Shown in pieces: positions 1 to 7,255 of a stretch of DNA of 49,283 bases; position 1 is the stretch's first letter, and each line of letters opens with the position of its first letter. The position numbers and the translations under genes were made by a program. This DNA comes from an uncultured Acetatifactor sp. (lineage in GTDB: Bacteria > Bacillota > Clostridia > Lachnospirales > Lachnospiraceae): assembly GCA_947624245.1 (NCBI GenBank), contig CANQJL010000019.1, forward strand, positions 1 to 49,283. Reading direction: 5' to 3'. The notes under the pieces are model-generated. The model saw only the letters and a program-made list of their open reading frames with translations. It was not told the origin of the DNA and made no database searches.

Positions 1-711
1 CTGGTGAAGGAGACCGAGTATGGTCCCGACGGAAGTATATGGAGTCGGTATGAGTACAGCTATGACGCAGCAGGGAACAATACGAGGCGAACCAGCTATT
101 ATCCCGACGGCAGCCAGGGGAATTGGACTGAGTACAGCTATGACGCGGCAGGGAACGAGACGAGGTGGACCGATTACAATTCCGACGGCAGCATATCTTG
201 GTGGTATGAGTACAGTTATGATGCAGCAGGGAACATGACGAGGGAAACCTCTTATGATTCCGACGGCAGCATAGTAGATTGGACTGAGTACAGTTATGAC
301 GCAGCGGGAAATAGGACGAGAGAGACAAGGTACGACTCCAACGGCAGCATATCTTGGTGGTATGAGTACAGTTATGATGCAGCAGGGAACATGACGAGGG
401 AGACCTCTTACGATTACGACGGCAGCATAATGGGGTGGTATGAGTACAGCTATGACGCGGCAGGGAACATGACGCGGAAGACTTATTACTGGGACGGCGG
501 CAGCAGCATAGATGGTTTGACTGAGTACAGCTATGACGCAGCAGGGAACATGACGAGGGAAACCTTTTACGGTTCCGACGGCAGCATAAGTGATTTGGCC
601 GAGTACAGCTATGACGCAGTAGGGAACCTGACGAGGGAGATCTATTACAATTCCGACGGCAGCCTATCTGAGTGGTATGAGTACACCTACGCTCCGCTGG
701 GCGCTCAGTAA
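1..711 (+). CDS. YD-repeat protein, C-terminal part (5-prime end outside window)
   Basis: The reading frame is open from the first base and ends at a TAA at 709-711, so the gene starts upstream of the window. The visible 236 residues are almost entirely a tandem repeat of 26 residues (eight full units, one of 27) with the core EYSYDAAGNxTR and a second block xSDGSI. This matches the YD-repeat class found in Rhs and wall-associated proteins, which form beta-rich extracellular shells. Unlike full Rhs proteins, nothing after the last unit resembles the hyperconserved Rhs core or a toxin tip: the protein stops at EYTYAPLGAQ. A surface or secreted role is plausible, but no signal peptide can be seen because the N-terminus is missing. 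An intrinsic terminator follows at 755-789. The repeat family is clear; the function is not. Confidence 0.75.
   Translation: MVKETEYGPDGSIWSRYEYSYDAAGNNTRRTSYYPDGSQGNWTEYSYDAAGNETRWTDYNSDGSISWWYEYSYDAAGNMTRETSYDSDGSIVDWTEYSYDAAGNRTRETRYDSNGSISWWYEYSYDAAGNMTRETSYDYDGSIMGWYEYSYDAAGNMTRKTYYWDGGSSIDGLTEYSYDAAGNMTRETFYGSDGSISDLAEYSYDAVGNLTREIYYNSDGSLSEWYEYTYAPLGAQ
52..678 (+). repeat. Eight tandem 78-bp coding repeats
   Basis: Units begin at 52, 130, 208, 286, 364, 442, 523 and 601, each opening with GAGTACAG(C/T)TATGA(C/T)GC. The sixth unit is 81 bp and has one extra codon. A partial ninth unit runs 679-711. The start of each unit is nearly invariant and the second half varies, the pattern expected of a coding array that changes copy number by recombination or slippage. 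Confidence 0.95.
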
Positions 712-754
712 GCGGACGGAAGAAACGAATATCCCAGATAAATGACAGGCAAAG

Positions 755-789
755 AAAAAGGTAAGCGCAGCGATGTGCTTACCTTTTTT
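755..789 (+). terminator. Intrinsic terminator after the YD-repeat gene
   Basis: The sequence AAAAAGGTAAGC pairs with GCTTACCTTTTTT across a 10-base loop and ends in six T residues. It separates the YD-repeat gene from the Rpn-type gene. Confidence 0.85.
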
Positions 790-837
790 GACTTTACAAA
801 TTTTATCTTTATTTTATTTTTAATATGCAACTTTGAC

Positions 838-866
838 TTTACAAATCGCTCGTGGTCTGTTATAGT
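838..866 (+). promoter_or_regulatory. Sigma-A promoter of the first Rpn-type gene
   Basis: TTTACA (838-843) and TATAGT (861-866) are separated by 17 bases. The same boxes and spacing recur before the second copy at 48655-48683, and the roughly 60 bases downstream are almost identical in both leaders. This conservation supports a real promoter and leader. Confidence 0.75.
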
Positions 867-960
867 GACAGTATCCTTGAAAAATCTAATCTATCTTCTT
901 CGCAAATTCTGCGGCATTTTTCAGGACAAAAAAATCTAATTTCACAGGAGGGACCTGCCC

Positions 961-1980
961 ATGACAGATGACAGGACAAAGGAACTGGCCAAGGCCGGAA
1001 CGAAGAAAGGCGGGAAGGAGGTGTCCAACAGGGAACTGAAGTCTGACGTGTTCACCACCCTTTTCAGCAAGCCGGAGAATGCCGCCAAACTCTACACGGC
1101 ACTGTCCGGAGAGGAGGCCGCTCCGGAGGAGATCCGGATCACGACCTTGGACGGCGTGCTGTTCCTAGCAAGGAAGAACGATCTGGGCTTTACCGTGAAA
1201 GGGCGGATGCTGGTGATCAGCGAGCACCAGTCCACAGTGAACGAGAACATGCCCCTGCGGAGCGTGCTGTATTACGGACGTACCATGGAGAAGCTCCTGC
1301 AGGACCGGAACCTGTACCGAGAGAAGCGGCTCCCGATCCCTACGCCGGAGTTCTACATGTTCTACAACGGGAGGAAGGAGATGCCGGAAGAAAAAGTATT
1401 AAAACTTTCGGATGGGTATATTGCCAAAACGGAAGCGCCTATGTTAGAATTAACAGTAAAGATGGTCAATATCAATCTCCCGACAGGTCACAGGCTGCTG
1501 CAGGAGTGTCTGCCGTTATATGAGTATTCCTGGTTCATAGAACGGATCCGGACCTACCTGCAGGGCGGCGACATGGACCGCGACACGGCGGTGACCCTTG
1601 CGGTACAGGACAGCGTCAGGGAAGGGATCTTTGCGGACTTTGTACGGGAGCACGGGACGGAGGTGCAGAATATGCTGTACACACAGTTCAACATGGACGA
1701 CGCGCTGGAGGTAAGATATGAGGAGGGCGTGGAGGACGGCATGGAACGGGGTATAAGACAGGGCATGGAGCGTGGCATGGAACGCGGTGAGCGCCGTCTT
1801 TTGGTCCATCTTGTCTGCGGCAAGCTGCAGAAGGGAGAAGTGCCGGAGAAGATCGCGGCGGATTTATTGACGGACAGGGAGGAAATCGACCGTATCTGCA
1901 GGGCCTATGAGGAGTGCGGGCCGGAGGAAGCTGCCGTCCTTGACAGGCTGGAAGACGGGCCGGAGCAGCCGGATACCTAA
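961..1980 (+). CDS. Rpn-family PD-(D/E)XK nuclease / transposase-like protein, copy 1
   Basis: This 339-residue protein belongs to the Rpn / PD-(D/E)XK nuclease-transposase-like family, whose characterised members are DNA endonucleases linked to recombination. The core motif is readable: Asp74 in KNDLGF, then Glu88-His-Gln90 in ISEHQS, followed by the typical MPLRSVLYYGRTMEKL helix. The C-terminal third carries the family's glycine-spaced charged helix with GMERG repeats at residues 262-279. AGGAGGG at 945-951 supports the ATG at 961. There are no terminal inverted repeats, so it is not a classic insertion sequence. A second, very similar copy begins at 48778 with the same promoter leader. 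Bases 1390-1465 are much more AT-rich than the rest of the gene. Family assignment is firm; the cellular role (defence, recombination or selfish gene) is not known. Confidence 0.85.
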   Translation: MTDDRTKELAKAGTKKGGKEVSNRELKSDVFTTLFSKPENAAKLYTALSGEEAAPEEIRITTLDGVLFLARKNDLGFTVKGRMLVISEHQSTVNENMPLRSVLYYGRTMEKLLQDRNLYREKRLPIPTPEFYMFYNGRKEMPEEKVLKLSDGYIAKTEAPMLELTVKMVNINLPTGHRLLQECLPLYEYSWFIERIRTYLQGGDMDRDTAVTLAVQDSVREGIFADFVREHGTEVQNMLYTQFNMDDALEVRYEEGVEDGMERGIRQGMERGMERGERRLLVHLVCGKLQKGEVPEKIAADLLTDREEIDRICRAYEECGPEEAAVLDRLEDGPEQPDT

Positions 1981-2006
1981 AATAAAAATAAATTTCCAAC
2001 CCTTTA

Positions 2007-2035
2007 TTGACTTTTACAGGCAGGTTTGAGATAAT
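2007..2035 (+). promoter_or_regulatory. Promoter of pckA
   Basis: TTGACT (2007-2012) and GATAAT (2030-2035) are separated by 17 bases, 61 bases before the pckA start. The AAAGAGG at about 2083 serves as ribosome binding site. Confidence 0.7.
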
Positions 2036-2095
2036 ACAAAAGATGTTAAAAAACGTAAGTTTCAACAAAATATTTTAAGGAAAGAGGTAAAAGAG

Positions 2096-3700
2096 ATGGC
2101 AGAATTGAATTTGACCAAGTACGGCATCGCCGGCACTACCGAGATCGTACACAATCCTTCTTTTGAGATGCTCTATGAGGAGGAGACCAAGCCCGGTCTG
2201 GAAGGCTATGAGAAAGGCCAGGTCAGCGAGCTGGGTGCTGTTAACGTTATGACCGGTATCTATACCGGACGTTCCCCCAAAGATAAGTACATAGTGATGG
2301 ACGCCAATTCCAAGGATACCGTTTGGTGGACCACAGACGAGTACAAGAACGACAACCACCCCATGACCGAGGACACCTGGGCAGTTGTAAAGAAGCTGGC
2401 GCAGGAGGAGCTCTCCAACAAGAGGCTGTTCGTTGTGGACGCATTCTGCGGCGCAAATAAGGACACCCGTATGGCAGTGCGTTTCATCGTTGAGGTGGCA
2501 TGGCAGGCGCACTTCATCAAGAATATGTTCATTCAGCCCTCCAAGGAAGAGCTGGAGAACTTTGAGCCTGATTTCGTGGTTTATAACGCATCTAAGGCAA
2601 AGGTGGAGAACTATAAGGAGCTGGGCCTGAATTCCGAGACCTGCGTTGCCTTCAATATCACCAGCCGCGAGCAGGTAATCATCAACACATGGTACGGCGG
2701 AGAGATGAAGAAGGGTATGTTCTCCATGATGAACTATTACCTTCCTCTGAAGGGCATCGCTTCCATGCACTGCTCCGCAAACACCGATATGAACGGCGAG
2801 AATACCGCAATCTTCTTCGGACTTTCCGGAACCGGTAAGACCACCCTGTCCACAGACCCCAAGCGTCTTCTGATCGGCGACGACGAGCACGGCTGGGACG
2901 ACAACGGCGTGTTCAACTTCGAGGGTGGCTGCTATGCAAAGGTCATCAACCTCGACAAGGATTCCGAGCCTGACATCTACAATGCGATCAAGCGCGACGC
3001 ACTGCTTGAGAACGTGACTCTGGATGCCAACGGAAAGATTGACTTCAACGATAAGAGCGTGACCGAGAATACTCGTGTTTCTTATCCGATCAACCATATT
3101 GAGAAGATCGTTCAGCCTGTTTCCGCAGGTCCTGCGGCAAAGAACGTGATCTTCCTGTCAGCAGATGCATTCGGCGTACTGCCTCCCGTATCTGTTCTGA
3201 CTCCCGAGCAGACACAGTACTACTTCCTGTCCGGATTTACCGCAAAGCTGGCAGGTACTGAGAGAGGCATTACCGAGCCTACTCCTACCTTCTCCGCTTG
3301 CTTCGGCCAGGCGTTCCTGGAGCTGCATCCCACAAAGTATGCAGAGGAGCTCGTAAAGAAGATGGAGGCCAATGGCGCTAAGGCATATCTGGTGAACACC
3401 GGCTGGAACGGCACAGGCAAGCGTATCTCCATCAAGGATACCCGCGGAATCATCGACGCTATCCTGAACGGTGATATCGCAAAGGCTTCTACCAAGAAGA
3501 TTCCTTACTTTAACTTTGAGGTTCCCACCGAGCTGCCCGGAGTTGACACCAATATTCTGGATCCCCGCAATACCTATGTGGACGCTTCCCAGTGGGAGGA
3601 GAAGGCCAAGGATCTGTCTCAGAGATTCATCAAGAACTTTGCAAAGTATGAGAGCAACGATGCCGGCAAGGCGTTGGTTGCAGCAGGTCCTCAGCTGTAA
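2096..3700 (+). CDS. pckA: Phosphoenolpyruvate carboxykinase (ATP)
   Basis: This 534-residue enzyme interconverts oxaloacetate plus ATP with phosphoenolpyruvate, CO2 and ADP in the cytosol. In gut Clostridia it often runs towards oxaloacetate. The ATP-type family signatures are all visible: TGRSPKDKY near residue 57, the kinase-1a P-loop [11 protein letters not shown] near 242-252, the metal-binding kinase-2 segment [11 protein letters not shown] soon after, and the adenine-binding region TPTFSACFG. The length is normal for the family. It is monocistronic: its own promoter lies at 2007-2035 and a strong terminator at 3733-3778. Codon use is strongly biased, as in highly expressed genes. Oxaloacetate made here could feed the citrate synthase-like enzyme at 33640. 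Confidence 0.97.
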   Translation: MAELNLTKYGIAGTTEIVHNPSFEMLYEEETKPGLEGYEKGQVSELGAVNVMTGIYTGRSPKDKYIVMDANSKDTVWWTTDEYKNDNHPMTEDTWAVVKKLAQEELSNKRLFVVDAFCGANKDTRMAVRFIVEVAWQAHFIKNMFIQPSKEELENFEPDFVVYNASKAKVENYKELGLNSETCVAFNITSREQVIINTWYGGEMKKGMFSMMNYYLPLKGIASMHCSANTDMNGENTAIFFGLSGTGKTTLSTDPKRLLIGDDEHGWDDNGVFNFEGGCYAKVINLDKDSEPDIYNAIKRDALLENVTLDANGKIDFNDKSVTENTRVSYPINHIEKIVQPVSAGPAAKNVIFLSADAFGVLPPVSVLTPEQTQYYFLSGFTAKLAGTERGITEPTPTFSACFGQAFLELHPTKYAEELVKKMEANGAKAYLVNTGWNGTGKRISIKDTRGIIDAILNGDIAKASTKKIPYFNFEVPTELPGVDTNILDPRNTYVDASQWEEKAKDLSQRFIKNFAKYESNDAGKALVAAGPQL

Positions 3701-3732
3701 GCCCTGTTTTCTTCGGGAGCAATCCTTGACAG

Positions 3733-3778
3733 AGCGAAAAACGATCGGGTGTGATCTTCACACCCGATTTTTTTCGCT
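3733..3778 (+). terminator. Intrinsic terminator of pckA
   Basis: ATCGGGTGTGA (3744-3754) pairs perfectly with TCACACCCGAT (3758-3768), followed by seven T residues. Outer bases AGCGAAAAA and TTTTTCGCT extend the stem, so it may also stop transcription from the other side. Confidence 0.92.
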
Positions 3779-3807
3779 TAAATATGCCGAAATTACAAAA
3801 TTTGCTG

Positions 3808-3836
3808 TTGTATTATTCCGCGGGATTGGCTATAAT
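3808..3836 (+). promoter_or_regulatory. Promoter of the 6S RNA gene
   Basis: TTGTAT (3808-3813) and a consensus TATAAT (3831-3836) are separated by 17 bases. This places the transcript start near 3843, at the base of the 6S closing stem. Confidence 0.75.
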
Positions 3837-3842
3837 AGAAAT

Positions 3843-4033
3843 AACCTGAAATGTGCGACAACTCCTGTTCATTTTTGAACCTACATTTACTTTAAACGGG
3901 ATTCCTATATTGTCAGGTGGCTGTCAAGCCCTCACTCACAATGAGGATTGGAAGGGAAGGCAAAAGCCTGATTGCGGTGACCCACCTAGCGCTGCTAGGA
4001 GTCAAAAAACAGGAGGCGGCATTTCGGGGTCAT
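3843..4033 (+). ncRNA. ssrS: 6S RNA
   Basis: 6S RNA mimics an open promoter and sequesters sigma-A RNA polymerase, mainly in stationary phase. The evidence here is structural. The ends close into a long rod: CCTGAAATG (3845-3853) pairs with CATTTCGGG (4020-4028), and CTCCTGTT (3862-3869) pairs with AACAGGAG (4008-4015). The 3-prime side of the central bubble holds a small hairpin CCTAGC-GCT-GCTAGG, a usual 6S feature, and AGGC-AAAA-GCCT forms an apical loop. The length of about 190 nt fits. A good promoter lies at 3808-3836 and an intrinsic terminator at 4044-4071. No protein frame in this stretch has convincing coding character. A covariance search against the 6S model would confirm it. Confidence 0.85.
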
Positions 4034-4043
4034 AGCAAAAGAG

Positions 4044-4071
4044 AAGAGCAGTCCGAACGGGCTGCTCTTTT
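4044..4071 (+). terminator. Intrinsic terminator after 6S RNA
   Basis: AAGAGCAGTCC pairs with GGGCTGCTCTT around a GAAC loop, followed by TT and a short AT-rich tail. It ends only nine bases before the ribosome binding site of the next gene. Confidence 0.85.
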
Positions 4072-4091
4072 ATGCTGGCGGAGGGAACGAA

Positions 4092-6059
4092 ATGGAGCGA
4101 GATAGGTGGGGACTTGACAGATTGCAGCGGGTACAGATGAAAAAGTTCATCTGCCTGCTGGGAGTGCTGCTGATAGCGCTGCTGGCGGCAGGGCGGATCC
4201 TGACTTCCAAAAGACCGGATCAGACAAGGGAAGAGACGCTGCCGGAGGCATCTCCCCACATTCCTGTTGTGCAGACATTTGAGAATGTTTGGATCATGGA
4301 ACAGGAGGAAGACGGAATCGTGATCTTTCGGGACGGGCAGAGGGAGACCTATCCGTTTGAAAATGTCAATGACTCCGCGGACGGCGGGCAGCCCTATCAG
4401 CCTCCGGAAAATCTGCGGGAGCAGGTGGCGGATATCGAGGTGACGGACGGAGCGGTGACGGACGTGGTCCTGAAAACGGAGAAGATAAACGGAAAAGTCT
4501 TAAGCGCGGACGCGGACGGCGTTGAGGTGGAGGGATACGGCAGACTGCCCCTTGCCGAGAACTATAAAGGATATAAGCTCTACGGCAGTCTGGCCATGTG
4601 TACGGCAAAGGATCTGCTGTTCGGCTATAATATGGCGGATCTGTGTCTGGACAACGGAGAGATATGCGCCCTTCTGCTGGCAAAAGAGGAGGCGATGGAA
4701 TACATACGGGTGCTCATAAGGACATCTGATTTTGCCGCTGCGGTACACCCGCAGCTTACGGTTACGTCAGACACGGGATTTTCGATCCTGTACGGCGCTT
4801 ACGATGCACAGCAGACAGAAAAGCACGCGGCGGGCGAGGAGCTCGTCATCGGACCGGACAGCGATTATTTTACCGGTGACAGGGTGTGGATCGTTCCCGA
4901 TGCGCTGACAGGGAAGGTGAAGTTAAAAAGTGTCGCCCGCAGTCAGGGGACGCCCTCTTACAGAGGAAAATTGGAGCTGCTTTTGACGGACGAGGGAATC
5001 GTTGTGATCAATGAACTGCCCATGGAAGAATATCTGTACAGTGTGGTGCCAAGCGAAATGCCTGCAAAGTATCCCGAGGAGGCGCTGAAGGCCCAGGCAA
5101 TCTGCGCCAGGACTTATGCCTACGGCCACATGGAACACGCGGGATATCCGCAGTACGGCGCACATGTGGACGACAGCACATCTTATCAGGTGTATAATAA
5201 TATTCTGGAACAGGAGAGCAGTACGACGGCTGTGAAGGACACATACGGGCAGCTGCTTTTTACGGAGGACGGGGCGCTTGCGCAGACATACTATTATTCT
5301 ACCTCCTGCGGCGTGGGAAGCGACGCCACCGTATGGAAGACGGAGACCGCGGCAAATCTGCCTTATCTTAAGTCCAAAAGTCTCAGCAAGGCCGTTATGA
5401 CGGAGCAGGTATCAGCGATGGCGGGAAACAGGGCCCTGCCGGAAGACGATATCGGGACCAAAATGATGGACGAGGAGACGTTCGCATCTTTTATCATGTC
5501 CGTCAATGAGGACGATTTCGAGGCGGCCGAGGGGTGGTATCGGTGGACTTATAATGTGACGTCGCTGGACACCGACCATATGTCGCAGGTGCTGCAGGCA
5601 CGCTATGCGGCCAATAACAAACTTGTGCTCACTTTGGTGAACGGAGAGTATGTCAGCAAAAAGATCGGGGACATCGGGGCCGTAAAGGATATCTATGTGG
5701 CAAAACGGGGAAGCGGCGGCGTGGCGGAGGAGCTGGTCATTTCCGCCGAGAAAGGCACCTATAAGGTGATCTCGGAACACAATATCCGCTATGTGCTCAA
5801 CGACGGGAAAGCAAAGGTCAACAGGCAGGACGGCAGCGAGGTGGCAAGCCCTTCGCTTCTTCCCAGCGGTTTTTTTATCATCGCCACTGGTAAAGAAGAC
5901 GGAAATGTGGTAGCATATACCTTGGCCGGAGGCGGCTTCGGACACGGCGTGGGCATGAGCCAGAACGGCGCCCGACAGATGGCCGACGGCGGCTTTATGG
6001 CCGAGGATATTTTACGGTTCTTTTTTGATGACTGCCAGATCAAGAAAATATATGACTAG
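4092..6059 (+). CDS. SpoIID/LytB-domain protein
   Basis: SpoIID-family proteins act on peptidoglycan stripped of stem peptides; SpoIID itself is a lytic transglycosylase in forespore engulfment. This 655-residue protein has an N-terminal membrane anchor (residues 17-34), a long N-terminal region with beta-rich character, then the SpoIID domain from about residue 290 (MPAKYPEEALKAQAICARTYAY) to the diagnostic C-terminal GGFGHGVGMSQNGARQMA. It is nearly twice the length of classical SpoIID, so it may be a vegetative wall enzyme of the SpoIID/LytB group. GGAGGG at 4080-4085 supports the start at 4092. A second in-frame ATG at 4137 directly precedes the hydrophobic segment but has no clear ribosome binding site. 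There is almost no room for a promoter between the 6S terminator and this gene. YihY follows nine bases downstream. Confidence 0.88.
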   Translation: MERDRWGLDRLQRVQMKKFICLLGVLLIALLAAGRILTSKRPDQTREETLPEASPHIPVVQTFENVWIMEQEEDGIVIFRDGQRETYPFENVNDSADGGQPYQPPENLREQVADIEVTDGAVTDVVLKTEKINGKVLSADADGVEVEGYGRLPLAENYKGYKLYGSLAMCTAKDLLFGYNMADLCLDNGEICALLLAKEEAMEYIRVLIRTSDFAAAVHPQLTVTSDTGFSILYGAYDAQQTEKHAAGEELVIGPDSDYFTGDRVWIVPDALTGKVKLKSVARSQGTPSYRGKLELLLTDEGIVVINELPMEEYLYSVVPSEMPAKYPEEALKAQAICARTYAYGHMEHAGYPQYGAHVDDSTSYQVYNNILEQESSTTAVKDTYGQLLFTEDGALAQTYYYSTSCGVGSDATVWKTETAANLPYLKSKSLSKAVMTEQVSAMAGNRALPEDDIGTKMMDEETFASFIMSVNEDDFEAAEGWYRWTYNVTSLDTDHMSQVLQARYAANNKLVLTLVNGEYVSKKIGDIGAVKDIYVAKRGSGGVAEELVISAEKGTYKVISEHNIRYVLNDGKAKVNRQDGSEVASPSLLPSGFFIIATGKEDGNVVAYTLAGGGFGHGVGMSQNGARQMADGGFMAEDILRFFFDDCQIKKIYD

Positions 6060-6068
6060 GAGAGATCT

Positions 6069-6911
6069 ATGTTGCGTCGACGCATTGCGGTTGTGCAGGA
6101 ATTTTTTTCTCAGATGCGGAAACAGAATATAAGCGCCTATGCGGCCAGTATCGCCTTTTTCTTCTTTCTTTCGGTGATTCCGATGCTGATGTTGGTCTGC
6201 ACGATTCTTCCCTATACGCCCTTGACGGAAAAGGATCTGGTGACTGCGGTAACGGATATCACGCCGGAGAAGGTGGATCCTTTGGTGGAGAGCGTCATCG
6301 CCGATGTCTATACGAGATCGGCGGGAATCCTGTCGGTTGCGGCAATCGCCATGGTATGGTCGGCGGCGAAGGGAGTCATGGCGCTGATGCGCGGACTGAA
6401 TGCCGTCAACGGCGTGGAGGAGAAGCGGAACTATTTTGTGATCCGCGCGCTGGCGTCCTTTTACACGGTGGTCATGCTGATCGCGGTGATTCTGTCCCTG
6501 TTCATCATGGTGTTCGGCGATCAGCTGGTGCACCTGATGCTGCACAGGATCCCTAATCTGCAGGCGGTAGTGTCTTTCATTATGAACTTTCGATTCATTT
6601 TTGTATGGGTGATCCTGACACTGTTGTTTGCGGCGATCTACGCCTATGTACCGGATATGAAGCTGAGATTCAGGGAGCAGATACCGGGAGCGGTGTTCGC
6701 GGCAGTGGTGTGGAGCATTTTTTCCTGGGGATTTTCGGTCTATGTGACCTACGGCAATACATACGGTATCTACGGCAGCTTTTCCATTATCATCATTGTA
6801 ATGATCTGGATGTACTTTTGTATGTATATCACCATGATCGGGGCCTGGATCAATCGGTATCTGAGCCTTACGGATCAAAATCTGCTTGACAATTCGAGGC
6901 AGGGTCAGTAA
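6069..6911 (+). CDS. YihY/BrkB-family inner-membrane protein
   Basis: This 280-residue protein has the YihY/BrkB layout. A short N-terminal cytoplasmic stretch with the typical RKQNISAYAASIAFFFFLSV entry is followed by about six transmembrane helices and the conserved C-terminal region GSFSIIIIVMIWMYF. The family was once called ribonuclease BN by mistake; the true function is unsettled and transport is suspected. AGGAGAG at 6059-6065 gives a good ribosome binding site. The gene lies nine bases behind the SpoIID-domain gene, so the two probably share a transcript. The -10 box of the downstream pheST promoter overlaps the TAA stop codon of this gene. Confidence 0.88.
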   Translation: MLRRRIAVVQEFFSQMRKQNISAYAASIAFFFFLSVIPMLMLVCTILPYTPLTEKDLVTAVTDITPEKVDPLVESVIADVYTRSAGILSVAAIAMVWSAAKGVMALMRGLNAVNGVEEKRNYFVIRALASFYTVVMLIAVILSLFIMVFGDQLVHLMLHRIPNLQAVVSFIMNFRFIFVWVILTLLFAAIYAYVPDMKLRFREQIPGAVFAAVVWSIFSWGFSVYVTYGNTYGIYGSFSIIIIVMIWMYFCMYITMIGAWINRYLSLTDQNLLDNSRQGQ

Positions 6912-6914
6912 TAT
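6886..6914 (+). promoter_or_regulatory. Promoter of the T-box / pheST transcript
   Basis: A consensus TTGACA (6886-6891) and TAATAT (6909-6914) are separated by 17 bases. The -35 box lies inside the yihY coding sequence and the -10 box overlaps its TAA stop. Transcription should begin near 6921, at the 5-prime end of the T-box leader. Confidence 0.8.
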
Positions 6915-6920
6915 TAGTAA

Positions 6921-7238
6921 TGATAAGAGCAAAGGCAATGATGGTGCACAGTAGAGTATCATTTTCCGACAGAGAGAGGAGACCACCGGCTGCAAGTCGC
7001 CTCAGGTTCAGATGATTCTTTGAAATTCCCACCGGAGCCGTCTCCGTGAAGCTGTACGGAAGCCGCATGTAAGTGTAAGAAGGTTGCATGTGCGGAAGCT
7101 GCATTTGTAGCGGAGAACGCAAGCGCCCGTTACGCGCAGAATGAGAGCCTGTTGTAATGGCAACGGGAAGCAGGGTGGTACCGCGGATTTGATTCGTCCC
7201 TCGTAGTCGTGAGACTACGGGGGACTTACTATTTTTTC
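6921..7238 (+). promoter_or_regulatory. T-box riboswitch (phenylalanine) upstream of pheST
   Basis: T-box leaders bind uncharged tRNA and switch from terminator to antiterminator. The conserved T-box sequence AGGGTGGTACCGCGG lies at 7172-7186. Its TGGT bulge has T at the variable position, which pairs with A73 as expected for tRNA-Phe. The best specifier codon is TTC (Phe) at 7026-7028, after GAA and before the ACCGGAGC segment that commonly follows stem I. An AGTA element near 6950 fits stem I. The terminator arms GTCCCTCGTAGTC (7196-7208) and GACTACGGGGGAC (7213-7225) precede a T-rich run. The adjacent pheS gene agrees with the specifier. A second TTC at 7016-7018 is a less likely specifier. 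Confidence 0.93.
7196..7238 (+). terminator. Conditional terminator of the T-box leader
   Basis: A 13-base-pair stem with a GTGA-type loop is followed by TTACTATTTTTT. Its 5-prime arm overlaps the antiterminator, so it should form only when charged tRNA-Phe is plentiful. Confidence 0.88.
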
Positions 7239-7255
7239 AAAGAAAGGAACAGGCA

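Noticed and set aside
52..678. CRISPR array
   Set aside because: The 78-base units are in frame, have no spacer/repeat alternation and encode a YD-repeat protein.
742..939. 65-codon frame between the YD-repeat and Rpn-type genes
   Set aside because: It runs over an intrinsic terminator and a promoter, lacks a ribosome binding site and has Phe/Leu-rich AT noise.
3853..4105. Small plus-strand proteins between pckA and the SpoIID-domain gene
   Set aside because: They coincide with the base-paired arms, central hairpin and terminator of the 6S RNA and have no coding signal.
4137..4190. Alternative start of the SpoIID-domain protein at 4137
   Set aside because: It would give a neat N-terminal hydrophobic segment, but no ribosome binding site precedes it, whereas GGAGGG precedes 4092.
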